Positions 9,117 through 17,328 are shown, counted from the first letter of the stretch. The stretch: DNA of 22,666 nucleotides from DASRJX01 sp035649235 (GCA_035649235.1 DASRJX010000168.1:1-22666); one strand, 5' to 3'. The notes: generated from the sequence alone by a model not told the origin. Program-made: numbers and translations.

Positions 9117-10819
9117 GGCCCGGCACCCAGGTCCGCCGCGGCCCGGTGCGCGCGCCGCGCGGCACCGCTCTCTCCTGCAAGGGCTGGCCGCAGGAGGCGG
9201 CCCTGCGGATGCTGATGAACAACCTCGATCCCGAGGTGGCCGAGAAGCCGGAGGAACTCATCGTCTACGGCGGCACCGGCAAGGCGGCGCGCAACTGGGA
9301 GTGCTTCGACGCCTTGGTGGCGTCCCTCCAGGCCCTCGAGGGGGACGAGACGCTCCTGGTCCAGTCCGGAAAGCCGGTCGGCGTGTTCCGGACCCATCGC
9401 GACGCGCCCCGCGTCCTGATCGCCAACGCGCTTCTGGTCCCGGCCTGGTCGACGTGGGAGATATTCCGCGAGCTCGAACGGCTGGGGCTGACGATGTTCG
9501 GGCAGATGACCGCCGGCTCCTGGATCTACATCGGCAGCCAGGGGATCCTGCAGGGCACCTTCGAGACCTTCGCCGAGGCGGCGCGCCGCCACTTCGGCGG
9601 CGATCTCGCCGGCCGGCTGGTCGTGACGGCGGGCCTCGGCGGCATGGGCGGCGCGCAGCCTCTGGCCGCCACCTTGAACGGCGGCGTGATCATCGCCGTC
9701 GAGGTGGACCGGCAGCGCATCCGGAGGCGGCTCGAGACGCGGTACGTCGATCGCGAGGTGGCCTCTCTCGACGAAGCGCTCCCGCTGGCTCGCGCAGCGC
9801 TGCAGCGCAGAGAGGCGCTGTCGATCGCTCTTCTGGGCAACGCCGCCGAGGTCCTGCCGCGCCTGGTGGACGAAGGCCTCGTCCCGGATCTGGTCACCGA
9901 TCAGACGAGCGCCCACGACCTCCTGAACGGCTACGTGCCCCACGGCCTCCCCTACGAGGAGGCCCTGCGCCTCCGTCAGGCCGACCCCGCCGACTACCTG
10001 AGGCGTTCGCGCCTCTCCGTCGCGGCGCACGTCCGTGCCATGCTCGACCTCAAGCGCCGGGGTGCTGTGGTGTTCGACTACGGCAACAACATCCGGCAGG
10101 AGGCGCGGGAAGCCGGTGTCCACGATGCGTTCGACATCCCGGGGTTCGTGCCCGAATTCATCCGCCCGATGTTCTGCCTCGGCAAGGGGCCGTTTCGCTG
10201 GGCCGCCCTCTCCGGGGATCCGGCGGACATCCGCCGCACCGACGAGGCGGTCCTGGAGCTGTTCCCGGAGGACGCGGCGCTCCGGCGCTGGATCCGCCTC
10301 GCGGGAGAGCGGGTCGCCTTCCAGGGGCTGCCGGCCCGCATCTGCTGGCTCGGCTACGGGGAGCGGGCGCGCTTCGGCCTGCGCATCAACGAGATGGTCG
10401 CCAAGGGAGAGCTGCGCGCGCCGATCGTCATCGGCCGCGACCACCTCGACGCCGGATCGGTCGCATCACCCAACCGCGAGACCGAGGGGCTGCGGGACGG
10501 CTCCGACGCCATCGCCGACTGGCCGATCCTGAACGCGCTCCTCAATACGGCGGCGGGCGCGACCTGGGTGTCGGTGCATCACGGCGGCGGCGTCGGCATC
10601 GGCTACTCGCTGCACGCCGGCATGGTCGTGGTGGCCGACGGCACCCCCGAGGCGGCGGCGCGGCTGGAGCGCGTGCTCACCACGGATCCGGGGCTGGGCG
10701 TGGCCCGGCACGCCGACGCCGGCTACCCGGAGGCGATCGCCTGCGCGCGCCAGCGCGGCGTCGCTCTGCCGATGTTGACCAGGGGCGCGCCGGGGAGTGG
10801 TGACACGACACCGCGCTGA
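9113..10819 (+). CDS. hutU: urocanate hydratase
   Basis: Adds water to urocanate to give imidazolonepropionate, using bound NAD+, the step after HutH. The protein is 568 residues (usual 550-570). Seen: LMNNLDPEVAE and VYGGTGKAARNW at the N-terminus, the NAD-binding GLGGMGGAQP region, TDQTSAHD, FDYGNNIRQEA, FRWAALSGDP and GLPARICWLGYGER. Cys411 in that last motif falls at the position of the essential Cys410 of the Pseudomonas enzyme, as I recall it. The GTG at 9113 overlaps the hutH stop and has GGAAGG 5 bases upstream, which decides this start. hutI (imidazolonepropionase) does not follow; an rRNA methyltransferase does, overlapping by 23 bases. Confidence 0.97.
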   Translation: MRPGTQVRRGPVRAPRGTALSCKGWPQEAALRMLMNNLDPEVAEKPEELIVYGGTGKAARNWECFDALVASLQALEGDETLLVQSGKPVGVFRTHRDAPRVLIANALLVPAWSTWEIFRELERLGLTMFGQMTAGSWIYIGSQGILQGTFETFAEAARRHFGGDLAGRLVVTAGLGGMGGAQPLAATLNGGVIIAVEVDRQRIRRRLETRYVDREVASLDEALPLARAALQRREALSIALLGNAAEVLPRLVDEGLVPDLVTDQTSAHDLLNGYVPHGLPYEEALRLRQADPADYLRRSRLSVAAHVRAMLDLKRRGAVVFDYGNNIRQEAREAGVHDAFDIPGFVPEFIRPMFCLGKGPFRWAALSGDPADIRRTDEAVLELFPEDAALRRWIRLAGERVAFQGLPARICWLGYGERARFGLRINEMVAKGELRAPIVIGRDHLDAGSVASPNRETEGLRDGSDAIADWPILNALLNTAAGATWVSVHHGGGVGIGYSLHAGMVVVADGTPEAAARLERVLTTDPGLGVARHADAGYPEAIACARQRGVALPMLTRGAPGSGDTTPR

Positions 10820-12023
10820 GCCCGCGGCCCGACCGGCCGGCTCCCTCCCGCGTCTCCTGCTGAAGCGCGGGCGCGACCGCCGCGCGCGCGACGGCCACCT
10901 CTGGATTTACGCCGGGGAGATCGACCGCGCTGAGGGCGATCCCGAGCCGGGCGGCGTGGTCGAGATCACAGACAACCGCGGACGCTTCATCGGCCGGGGC
11001 TACTACAACCCGCGCTCCACCCTCGCCGTCCGGGTCATGACCCGCCGGCGCGACGAGGCGGTGGACGGGGCCCTCCTGCGGCGGCGCATCGCCCGCGCGG
11101 TGGCCTGGCGACGCCAGCACTACGACGCGGGGGATGTGTGCCGGCTGGTCTACAGCGAGGGCGACTGGCTGCCTGGCCTCACGGTCGACCGTTACGGCCC
11201 GTGGCTCTCGGTGCAGGTCGGGACACTCGGGATGGAACGGATGCGCGACGAGGTGGTGCAGGCGCTGCTGGACGCGGTCCATCCACGCGGCATCTACGAG
11301 AAGAGCGACCTTCCGTCGCGAGCCCACGAGGGACTGCCGCCACGCACCGGACCCCTGTGGGGGGAGGTACCGGACGAGGTCGAGTTGACCATCGACGGTC
11401 TGCGATTGGTGGTCCCGCTGAAGGGGGGCCAGAAGACCGGCCTCTTCCTCGATCATCGCGTGAATCGCCGCGCTCTCCAGGCCCACGCCAAGGGACGCCG
11501 CGTGCTCGACGTCTTCTGCAACACCGGCACCTTCGCCCTCTCCGCGCTGCAGGCGGGAGCGGGCGAGGCGATCGGCATCGAGAACTCCGCCGAGTGCCTC
11601 GAGGGCGCCCGCCGCAACGCCGCCCTGAACGGCCTCGCTGCGCGCTGCCGCTGGATCGAGGGGAACGCTTTCGACGCTCTTCGCGAGCTCGAGCGCAATG
11701 GCGAGCGGTTCGATCTCATCGTCCTCGACCCGCCCGCCTTCACCAAGAGCGCACAGGCGGTCGAGGCGGCGCTCCGCGGCTACAAGGAGATCAACCTGCG
11801 CGCTCTCCGCCTGGCCGCCCCGGGCGCGGTCGTCATGACGGCCTCGTGCTCGTACCACCTCGGACCGGAGGATTTCCTCGCGGTGGTACGCGACGCCGCC
11901 GCCGACGCCGGCCGGGACGTGACCGTCCTCGCGTCCTCGGGTCAGGCCCCGGACCACCCGATCAACCTGGCCGTCCCGGAGACGCGCTACCTCAAGACGC
12001 TCCTCCTGGCGGTGCGCGACTGA
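10797..12023 (+). CDS. rlmI: class I SAM-dependent rRNA methyltransferase, RlmI-like (PUA + Rossmann)
   Basis: A 408-residue protein matching the RlmI family, which methylates C5 of a cytosine in 23S rRNA. The N-terminal PUA domain, about 20-100, carries the typical HLWIYAGEI and GGVV.I.D..G.FIGRGYYN stretches. The central RlmI/RlmK-like part has EGDWLPGLTVDRYG and GQKTGLFLDHR. The Rossmann domain has motif I VLDVFCNTGTFAL and motif IV LDPPAFTKS. In RlmI-type enzymes the nucleophile is a Cys; TASCSYH near residue 350 offers it. The start is GTG 10797 or the next codon GTG 10800, with GGGGA and AGGGG just upstream. It begins inside hutU and ends 47 bases before rmuC, so it is carried in the hut operon without an obvious functional link. 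Exact substrate site is inferred from family. Confidence 0.88.
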   Translation: MVTRHRAEPAARPAGSLPRLLLKRGRDRRARDGHLWIYAGEIDRAEGDPEPGGVVEITDNRGRFIGRGYYNPRSTLAVRVMTRRRDEAVDGALLRRRIARAVAWRRQHYDAGDVCRLVYSEGDWLPGLTVDRYGPWLSVQVGTLGMERMRDEVVQALLDAVHPRGIYEKSDLPSRAHEGLPPRTGPLWGEVPDEVELTIDGLRLVVPLKGGQKTGLFLDHRVNRRALQAHAKGRRVLDVFCNTGTFALSALQAGAGEAIGIENSAECLEGARRNAALNGLAARCRWIEGNAFDALRELERNGERFDLIVLDPPAFTKSAQAVEAALRGYKEINLRALRLAAPGAVVMTASCSYHLGPEDFLAVVRDAAADAGRDVTVLASSGQAPDHPINLAVPETRYLKTLLLAVRD

Positions 12024-12055
12024 GGCTCACCCGGGGCGGGGTCCGGAGCGGCCCT

Positions 12056-12064
12056 TGATATACT
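12056..12064 (+). promoter_or_regulatory. extended -10 promoter of rmuC (leaderless)
   Basis: TGATATACT is a near-perfect extended -10 (TGn plus TATACT, 5 of 6). The -10 ends 6 bases before the GTG at 12071, so the transcript should begin at or next to the start codon. No Shine-Dalgarno sequence fits between, and no -35 is apparent. The decamer CCCTTGATAT here recurs before the NTF2-like gene at 17721-17730. Confidence 0.5.
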
Positions 12065-12070
12065 TCGGGC

Positions 12071-13189
12071 GTGACGGCCCTGACCGCGCTCCTGGCCCTC
12101 GTCGTCGCCCTCCTGCTCGGCCTTGTTGTCTGCGTCGCGCTCCTGCTGCGCCGCAGACCCGGACCGCCCGGGCCCGACCCCGGTCTCCTCCTGGTGCAGC
12201 AGCAGGTGACGCGCCTGGGCGAGCAGCTCGCGGAGGTGTCGGCCGCGGTTCCGAGAGAGATGTCCAGCGCGATGGGCGCGCTCGTCGGCCAGGTGGGGGC
12301 GCGCCTGGCCGAGAACGCCCAGGCGGTCCAGCAGGTCGGCGCCGACACCGGGCGGTTGATCGCGGACGTCGGCCGCCGGCTCGGCGAGCTGGGCCAGAGC
12401 AGCCAGCAGATCCTCGAGCTCGGCCAGGACATCCGCGGGCTGCAGCAGATCTTCCAGGCGCCCAAGACGCGCGGGGCCCTCGGCGAGATGTCGCTCGGCG
12501 CGCTGCTGGAGCAGTCCTTTCCCCGCGAGCACTTCGTGCTGCAGAGCGAGTTCAGGAGCGGCGACCGCGTCGACGCGCTGCTCCGCCTTCCCGGAGGCGC
12601 GGTGGCGATCGACTCCAAGTTCCCGCTCGCGGGCTTCCGCTCCCGCCTCGAAGCCGCGACCGACGAGCAGCGGGGCAAGGCCGCGCGCGCCTTCGCCCGG
12701 GACGTGCGCAAGCACGTCGACGACATCGCGGACAAGTACATCCGGCCCTCGGAGGGGACGCTCGATTTCGCGCTGATGTACGTGCCGGCGGAAAGCGTCT
12801 TCTACGAGATCATCGTGCGCGGCGATCCCTCCGCCGGCGATGAGGACCTCAACGCCTACGCCTTGAAGAGGCGGGTGGTGCCGGTCTCTCCGAACTCCCT
12901 TTACGCCTACCTGCAGGCGATCGCCTTTGGCCTCATGGGGCTGAAGGTGGAGCGGCGGGCGCGCGACATCCTGAGGGGCCTGCAGCAGCTGCAGGGGGAT
13001 TTGGGGCAGCTCCAGGAGGCGTTCGATCTCGGCCGGAAGCACCTGCGCAACGCGGAGGCCGCCTTCTCCGACGCGGGTGATCGGTTCGGCCGGCTGGCGT
13101 CGGAGGTCGGGCAGTTCGCCCGGGCCGTGGACGAAGCCTCCGCCCCGCAAGAGGCGCGGCCGCCCCACCTCGTCTCCAGGCAGGAGTGA
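12071..13189 (+). CDS. rmuC: RmuC-family DNA recombination protein
   Basis: A 372-residue protein. One TM helix lies at about 3-25, followed by basic residues, so it is likely anchored with the rest in the cytoplasm. A coiled-coil region runs from about 40 to 140 (Q/L/A-rich heptads, e.g. VTRLGEQLAEV), then comes the RmuC domain: KTRGALGEMSLGALLEQ, FRSGDRVDALLRLPGG, VAIDSKFPLAGF, HVDDIADKYI, FALMYVPAESVF and VVPVSPNSLYAYLQ. E. coli RmuC limits recombination at inverted repeats; the domain is related to nucleases, but the biochemical role is poorly known. The start is GTG, probably leaderless. It heads an rmuC-truA-peptidase run with junctions of 0-6 bases. Confidence 0.93.
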   Translation: MTALTALLALVVALLLGLVVCVALLLRRRPGPPGPDPGLLLVQQQVTRLGEQLAEVSAAVPREMSSAMGALVGQVGARLAENAQAVQQVGADTGRLIADVGRRLGELGQSSQQILELGQDIRGLQQIFQAPKTRGALGEMSLGALLEQSFPREHFVLQSEFRSGDRVDALLRLPGGAVAIDSKFPLAGFRSRLEAATDEQRGKAARAFARDVRKHVDDIADKYIRPSEGTLDFALMYVPAESVFYEIIVRGDPSAGDEDLNAYALKRRVVPVSPNSLYAYLQAIAFGLMGLKVERRARDILRGLQQLQGDLGQLQEAFDLGRKHLRNAEAAFSDAGDRFGRLASEVGQFARAVDEASAPQEARPPHLVSRQE

Positions 13190-13191
13190 GG

Positions 13192-14031
13192 TTGGAGAAC
13201 CCGGCCGGCGGCGGCCCGCGCAACATCCGCCTGCTCGTCGAGTACGAGGGAACCCGGTACGCCGGGTGGCAGGTGCAGAGCGACGCCCGCACCGTCGCGG
13301 GAGAAATCCTCTCCATCCTGCGCAAGACGCTTCAGGAGTCGCCCCTGCTCATCGGCGCCGGGCGCACCGATCAGGGGGTGCATGCCGAGGGGCAGGTGGC
13401 GAACTTTTTCACCCGCTCCACCCTCGCAGCCGACGCCATCCTCGAACGCCTCAACGACGGTCTTCCGGCGGACATCAATGTCCTGCGCGCCGAGGACGTG
13501 CCGATGTCGTTCCACTCCCGGCACGACGCCCTGGCGCGCCGCTACCGGTACCAGATCGCATCCCGCCGATCGGCCTTCTTCAAACGGCTCATCTGGTGGG
13601 TGCGCGAGCCGCTCGACCTCCCCGCCATGGAAGCGGCCGCGGGCGACCTTGGCGGGCGACACAACTTCTCCTCGTTCGCTGACCGAGCCGAGGAGGCGCG
13701 GGAGCCTCGGGTGCGCGTCCTCGAAGCGTCGGTGCGGCGGAACGACTTCCTGACCTCGATCACGATCGAGGCGGACCACTTCCTGCCCCGCATGGCCCGC
13801 CGGATCGTCGGCGTCCTGGTCCAGATCGGCCTCGGCCGCCTGCCGCGGGAGGCGGTGCGGCGCTTCCTGACGGAGACGGTGCAGGACCCGGCGCAGTGGA
13901 CGGCCCCGGCCTCGGGACTGTTCCTGGAGCGCGTGCGATATCCGGCCGAGGCCGACGGTTCCGCGGTTGCGGCGGCCGGAAGGCGCCGCTATACTGCCGT
14001 CCGCCCCGCGCCCACGAGAGGACGTCCATGA
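13192..14031 (+). CDS. truA: tRNA pseudouridine(38-40) synthase
   Basis: Makes pseudouridine at positions 38-40 in the tRNA anticodon arm. The catalytic Asp sits in GAGRTDQGVHA, with RLLVEYEGTRYAGWQ before it and FHSRHDALARRYRY, HNFSSFA and FLPRMARRIVGVLVQIG after it, the full TruA set. It is about 279 residues against a usual 245-280. Two starts are possible: GTG 13186, which overlaps the rmuC stop as GTGA, or TTG 13192, two codons later. I prefer TTG because AGGAG (13182-13186) is then 5 bases upstream; for GTG it would overlap the start codon. The C-terminus past FLERVRYP is about 30 basic residues that look non-conserved. Its stop overlaps the peptidase ATG (ATGA). Confidence 0.95.
   Translation: MENPAGGGPRNIRLLVEYEGTRYAGWQVQSDARTVAGEILSILRKTLQESPLLIGAGRTDQGVHAEGQVANFFTRSTLAADAILERLNDGLPADINVLRAEDVPMSFHSRHDALARRYRYQIASRRSAFFKRLIWWVREPLDLPAMEAAAGDLGGRHNFSSFADRAEEAREPRVRVLEASVRRNDFLTSITIEADHFLPRMARRIVGVLVQIGLGRLPREAVRRFLTETVQDPAQWTAPASGLFLERVRYPAEADGSAVAAAGRRRYTAVRPAPTRGRP
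13967..13995 (+). promoter_or_regulatory. internal promoter for the M28 peptidase
   Basis: TTGCGG (13967-13972), a 17-base spacer and TATACT (13990-13995, 5 of 6) inside the 3' end of truA. The predicted start near 14002 leaves a leader of about 26 bases with GAGAGGA just before the peptidase ATG. It would let the peptidase be made apart from rmuC-truA. Confidence 0.45.
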
Positions 14032-15701
14032 TCCGACTCACCACCCTCGCCCTGCTCCTGCTCCTCGTTCCGATCGTACTGTCCCTCGGCGCATCCGGCC
14101 CGCCGGCCGATCTCGGCGCGACCCTGCGCAGGATCGATCCCGAGCGTATCCGCACGGATCTGAAGTTCCTGGCCGACGACCTCCTCGAGGGACGGGGCAC
14201 CGGTCAGCGCGGCGGCCGGCTCGCCGCGCTCTACCTCGAGACCCGGTTCCGCCAGATCGGCCTGGCCCCGGGCGCCTCGGAGACCGGCTACCTCCAGGAC
14301 GTACCGCTCGTCGGTGTCGAGTCCGGCGAGGACAGCCGGCTGGAGTTCCGCACCAGGGACCAGACGCTGCGCCCGGAGCGGCTGGTCGACTTCGTCGGCA
14401 ACAGCGAGACGCAGCAGGAGGTCACCGAGATCGAGGCGCCGCTCGTGTTCGCGGGCTACGGCATCGTCGCTCCGGAGCAGCGCTGGGACGACTTCAAGGG
14501 CGCCGACCTCAAAGGCAAGGTCCTGGTCCTGCTGGTGAACGATCCGCCCTCGGAGGACCCGTCGTTCTTCGGGGGCAAGGCGCTGACCTACTACGGCCGC
14601 TGGACCTACAAGTTCGAGAGCGCCGCGCGCGCCGGAGCGCGAGGCGCCATCCTGATCCACACCGACGCCTCGGCCGGCTACGGATGGAGCGTCGTGCGCA
14701 ACTCCTGGGGCCGGGAACGGCCCTACATGGCGCTCCGGCCGGGGGGTGCGGCGCCTTTAGCACTCGCCTCCTGGGTCTCCGAATCCTTCGGGAGGCGGAT
14801 GCTCCAGGCGGCGGGTCAGGACTTCGACTCGCTGCGCGAGTCCGCCTCCCGGCGCGACTTCCGCCCCGTGCCGCTCGGAATCAGTCTCGCGGCGCGTCTT
14901 ACCTCGCGCGTCCGCCCGATCGCCACATGGAACGTCATCGGCCGCATCCCGGGATCCGACCCGCGGCTCGCCAGGGAGGCGGTCGTCTTCACCGCCCACT
15001 ACGATCATCTCGGAGTCGGGACGCCCGAGGAGGGGGACGCCATCTACAACGGCGCCGCCGACAACGCCTCCGGGGTGGCAACCCTTCTCGAGACGGCACG
15101 CGCCTTCACTCTGCTGCCGCGGGCGCCGAAGCGCACCTTGTTGTTCATCGCCTGCGCGGCCGAGGAGGGAGGCCTGCGCGGGTCGGAGTACTACGCGTCG
15201 CATCCCGCCATACCGGCTCATCTGACGGCCGCCAACATCAACATGGACGGCTTGCCGGTCTGGGGCGAGCCGCGGGACTTCACCTTCCTGGGCGCCGATC
15301 GCTCCTCGCTCATGAAAGTCATCGCGGACGCCGCCGCCACGCTGCGGTTCCGCATCGTCCCCGATCCCCACCCCGAGCAGGGATCCTTCTATCGCTCCGA
15401 TCAGTTCAGCCTCGCGAAGGTCGGCATCCCGGCGTTCAGCATCGATCCGGGCAACGAGTACATCGGCAAGCCGGACGGATACGGCGATCGGATCTGGGAG
15501 GAGTACGAGGCCAGGCAGTACCACCGTCCGAAGGACGAATACGACGCGGCCTTCGACCTCGCGGGAACGGCCGCCGTCGCGAGGATCGCCCTCTACACGG
15601 GCTACCGTATCGCCGAGGCCCCGGGGATGCCCCAGTGGAACGCAGGAGACGAATTCGGCGCGGCCCGCGCCCGCTCGCTCGCCGCGGGCGGCGCGCCCTG
15701 A
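14028..15701 (+). CDS. secreted or membrane-anchored M28-family zinc aminopeptidase with PA domain
   Basis: A 557-residue exported peptidase. An N-terminal hydrophobic helix (about 4-23, LALLLLLVPIVLSLG) is a signal peptide or anchor. A PA (protease-associated) domain is inserted at about 120-280. The M28 catalytic part holds the expected two-zinc set: His324 (TAHYDHLG), bridging Asp345 (NGAADNASG), Glu379-Glu380 (CAAEEGGLRGSEYY), Asp407 (NINMDG) and His499 (YHRPKDEYD). These enzymes trim N-terminal residues from peptides outside the cytoplasm. It starts at an ATG overlapping the truA stop with GAGAGGA upstream; a longer frame back to 13896 is just truA read out of frame. A role in protein or peptide scavenging beside hutH-hutU is conceivable but unproven. 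Confidence 0.93.
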   Translation: MIRLTTLALLLLLVPIVLSLGASGPPADLGATLRRIDPERIRTDLKFLADDLLEGRGTGQRGGRLAALYLETRFRQIGLAPGASETGYLQDVPLVGVESGEDSRLEFRTRDQTLRPERLVDFVGNSETQQEVTEIEAPLVFAGYGIVAPEQRWDDFKGADLKGKVLVLLVNDPPSEDPSFFGGKALTYYGRWTYKFESAARAGARGAILIHTDASAGYGWSVVRNSWGRERPYMALRPGGAAPLALASWVSESFGRRMLQAAGQDFDSLRESASRRDFRPVPLGISLAARLTSRVRPIATWNVIGRIPGSDPRLAREAVVFTAHYDHLGVGTPEEGDAIYNGAADNASGVATLLETARAFTLLPRAPKRTLLFIACAAEEGGLRGSEYYASHPAIPAHLTAANINMDGLPVWGEPRDFTFLGADRSSLMKVIADAAATLRFRIVPDPHPEQGSFYRSDQFSLAKVGIPAFSIDPGNEYIGKPDGYGDRIWEEYEARQYHRPKDEYDAAFDLAGTAAVARIALYTGYRIAEAPGMPQWNAGDEFGAARARSLAAGGAP

Positions 15702-15705
15702 GTCG

Positions 15706-15721
15706 TCCCGCTCAGGCGGGA
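15706..15721. terminator. short stem-loop between convergent genes
   Basis: TCCCGC (15706-15711), loop TCAG, GCGGGA (15716-15721): a perfect 6-bp stem just past the peptidase stop. The loop holds part of the stop codon of the minus-strand gene. No T-run follows, so terminator function is only plausible. Confidence 0.3.
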
Positions 15722-15951
15722 ACCGGGGCCGGCCGTCCGGCGTAGCCGCAGGAGCGACGCACGAAGCGCCGGCGCCCGCGGTCGAAGACCCCGACGCAAA
15801 ACTCGAGCTCGACCGGCGGCATCGCACCGCGCAGGACCCGCGTCACGAGGAGGTCCCCCGTGCCGCAGCGCGGGCAGCGCGCCTCCTGCGGCTCCTCGTC
15901 CGGCCACGCGCTGGCCCGCTGGATCAGGCGTCCGGCGTCCGGTGGCATCAC
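15712..15951 (-). CDS. small zinc-ribbon-like protein of unknown function
   Basis: About 79 residues. CPRCG near the middle (C-x2-C), then FCVG and SCGYAGR further on supply four or more Cys, suggesting a zinc ribbon or knuckle. The stretch between is 'LLVTRVLRG...ELEFC.GVFDRGRRRFVRRSCGYAG', perhaps a beta-ribbon. I do not recognise the family. The start is GTG 15951, with AGGAGA 7 bases upstream, or the adjacent ATG 15948. The frame is open up to an ATG at 16008, but that ATG coincides with a consensus -35 and lies upstream of the predicted transcript start, so it is rejected. The gene has its own strong promoter and is convergent with the peptidase, 10 bases apart. tRNA-Ala lies upstream on the same strand. 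Confidence 0.7.
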   Translation of the reverse strand: MMPPDAGRLIQRASAWPDEEPQEARCPRCGTGDLLVTRVLRGAMPPVELEFCVGVFDRGRRRFVRRSCGYAGRPAPVPA

Positions 15952-15979
15952 GATCGCGTCTCCTGTGAGGTCTGCCGCA

Positions 15980-16008
15980 GATATACGACCGTCGCGTCCG
16001 GGTGTCAA
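15980..16008 (-). promoter_or_regulatory. consensus-like promoter of the small zinc-ribbon gene
   Basis: Minus strand: perfect TTGACA (16008-16003), a 17-base spacer, then TATATC (15985-15980, 4 of 6). The predicted start near 15973 leaves about 22 bases of leader with AGGAGA before GTG 15951. It is the best sigma-70-type match I found in the window. Confidence 0.65.
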
Positions 16009-16074
16009 CGACCATGGACGGTGCTGTGCGCGCGGGCTACGGAGGAGCGGGCGGCAGAACGAGCCCGGGACGGG

Positions 16075-16150
<76 letters not shown>

Positions 16151-16179
16151 ACATCCGGATGACGGCGGAATGAGGACTT

Positions 16180-16254
16180 TGGTGGGCCGTGCTGGATTTG
16201 AACCAGCGACTTCTACCGTGTGAGGATAGCACTCTCCCGCTGAGTTAACGGCCC
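16180..16254 (-). tRNA. tRNA-Val (anticodon CAC)
   Basis: The minus strand gives a 75-base cloverleaf with encoded CCA. The acceptor is GGGCCGT with ACGGCCC, and U8 is present. The anticodon stem CTATC/GGTAG (one U-G pair) closes loop CTCACAC, so the anticodon is CAC. The T-arm is GCTGG-TTCAAAT-CCAGC. Its 5' end is just 12 bases past the stop of the PP-loop gene, leaving no room for a separate promoter in the gap. Confidence 0.97.
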
Positions 16255-16266
16255 ACGGTCGCGGGA

Positions 16267-17328
16267 TTATAGCCGATGCGACCGGAGCGTGTCCTCAGCC
16301 ACCGGCGGGACGAAGAAGCGCTCCTCGCGGTCCTCCCGCCGCGCCGCCACCTCGACGATCGGCTCGTGGCGCCGATCGGAGTAGCGGGCGGTGATGGCCG
16401 CGATCAGGCGGCGCGTCGCCTCGTCCGGCTCCCCTTCCACGAGCGTCAGGGGGCTGCCGCAGCCGAGCGCCTCGAAGCACCACGCTCCATCCTTGAAGCG
16501 CTCCAGGAACCGGTTCTCCGCCTCGTCCCGGGCCACGATGATCTTGACCTCGGGGGTCAGCCGGAAGTGGCGCCCCACCTTGAGCAGGATCAGCTCCTCG
16601 CGACGGATCGACTCGATCGGCGTGTGCTCGCGCTTGTCGTGGAACCTCTTGGCGAAGTTTTCGTCCGCCAGGAAGCAGCAACCGCCCGAGGGCTGCGGAT
16701 AGTCCTGGATGCCCCATTGCGCGCTCAGGCTCATCTGCTCCTTGCGCGACCGGCCTGCGATGCCCAGCAGGCGCTCCCGATCGACCCACCCGAGGCGCTC
16801 GGGCATGGTGGGCGCGAGGTGCTGAGCCGACAGCGGGCGCAGCAGGTAGCCTTCGATGCCGCACTCCTTCTCGATGAGCCGCAGGGCCTGCATGTGCTGC
16901 GACATCGGACGCTGGCCGAGGACTTCGCCCGTGAAGACGAAGTCGCCGCCGTGCTCGCGCATGAACTCCGCCGCTCCATGGATCATGAAGATGCGGCAGT
17001 CGATGCACGGGTTGGCGCGCTTGCCATAGCCGTGCTTGGGGTTGAGCACCATGCGCAGATAGGCCTCGCCGGCGTCCAGGACCTCGATCGGGATCCCCAG
17101 ATCGGCGCCGGCCCTCAATCCTTCGTTGCGCAGGCGCCGGGGATCCTCATCCGCACGCGCCAGCGCGCGCCGGTGGTCGTTCATGCAGAAGCCCGTCGAG
17201 AAGTGGAGACCGACGACCTCCAGACCCTGCTCGATGAGGACGCGCGCCGCCAGGGTGCTGTCGAGCCCGCCGGACAGCAGGCCGATCGCCTTGACGCGCC
17301 GCTGCGGTTGATCCGTTACGCCGTTCAT
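16267..17328 (-). CDS. PP-loop ATPase, thiouridylase-like (MnmA/ThiI-related), probable tRNA sulfur insertion
   Basis: A 353-residue protein. The N-terminal PP-loop SGGLDS (19-24) marks the adenylating ATPases that activate a uridine or similar base. NPCIDC gives Cys108 and Cys111; a later SGGCCFL gives vicinal Cys217-Cys218. Both stretches recall the NPC..C and C-loop cysteines through which MnmA passes sulfur. A C-terminal part of about 110 residues (from HTPIESIRREELILLKVGRHFRL) resembles the NFACT-R-like tail of related proteins often labelled ThiI-like. It is not classic ThiI (no THUMP domain) nor full MnmA. ATG 17328 overlaps the TGA of the TusA-like gene (ATGA), so the two are coupled. 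Which base or tRNA it modifies is inferred, not shown. Confidence 0.82.
   Translation of the reverse strand: MNGVTDQPQRRVKAIGLLSGGLDSTLAARVLIEQGLEVVGLHFSTGFCMNDHRRALARADEDPRRLRNEGLRAGADLGIPIEVLDAGEAYLRMVLNPKHGYGKRANPCIDCRIFMIHGAAEFMREHGGDFVFTGEVLGQRPMSQHMQALRLIEKECGIEGYLLRPLSAQHLAPTMPERLGWVDRERLLGIAGRSRKEQMSLSAQWGIQDYPQPSGGCCFLADENFAKRFHDKREHTPIESIRREELILLKVGRHFRLTPEVKIIVARDEAENRFLERFKDGAWCFEALGCGSPLTLVEGEPDEATRRLIAAITARYSDRRHEPIVEVAARREDREERFFVPPVAEDTLRSHRL

Noticed and set aside
15952..16008. N-terminal extension of the small zinc-ribbon gene to ATG 16008
   Set aside because: The ATG coincides with the TTGACA -35 and precedes the predicted transcript start; AGGAGA points to GTG 15951.
16151..16179. 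Palindrome CATCCGGATG (16152-16161) between tRNA-Val and tRNA-Ala as a terminator or processing signal
   Set aside because: Ten bases with no loop and no T-run; too short to support a call.
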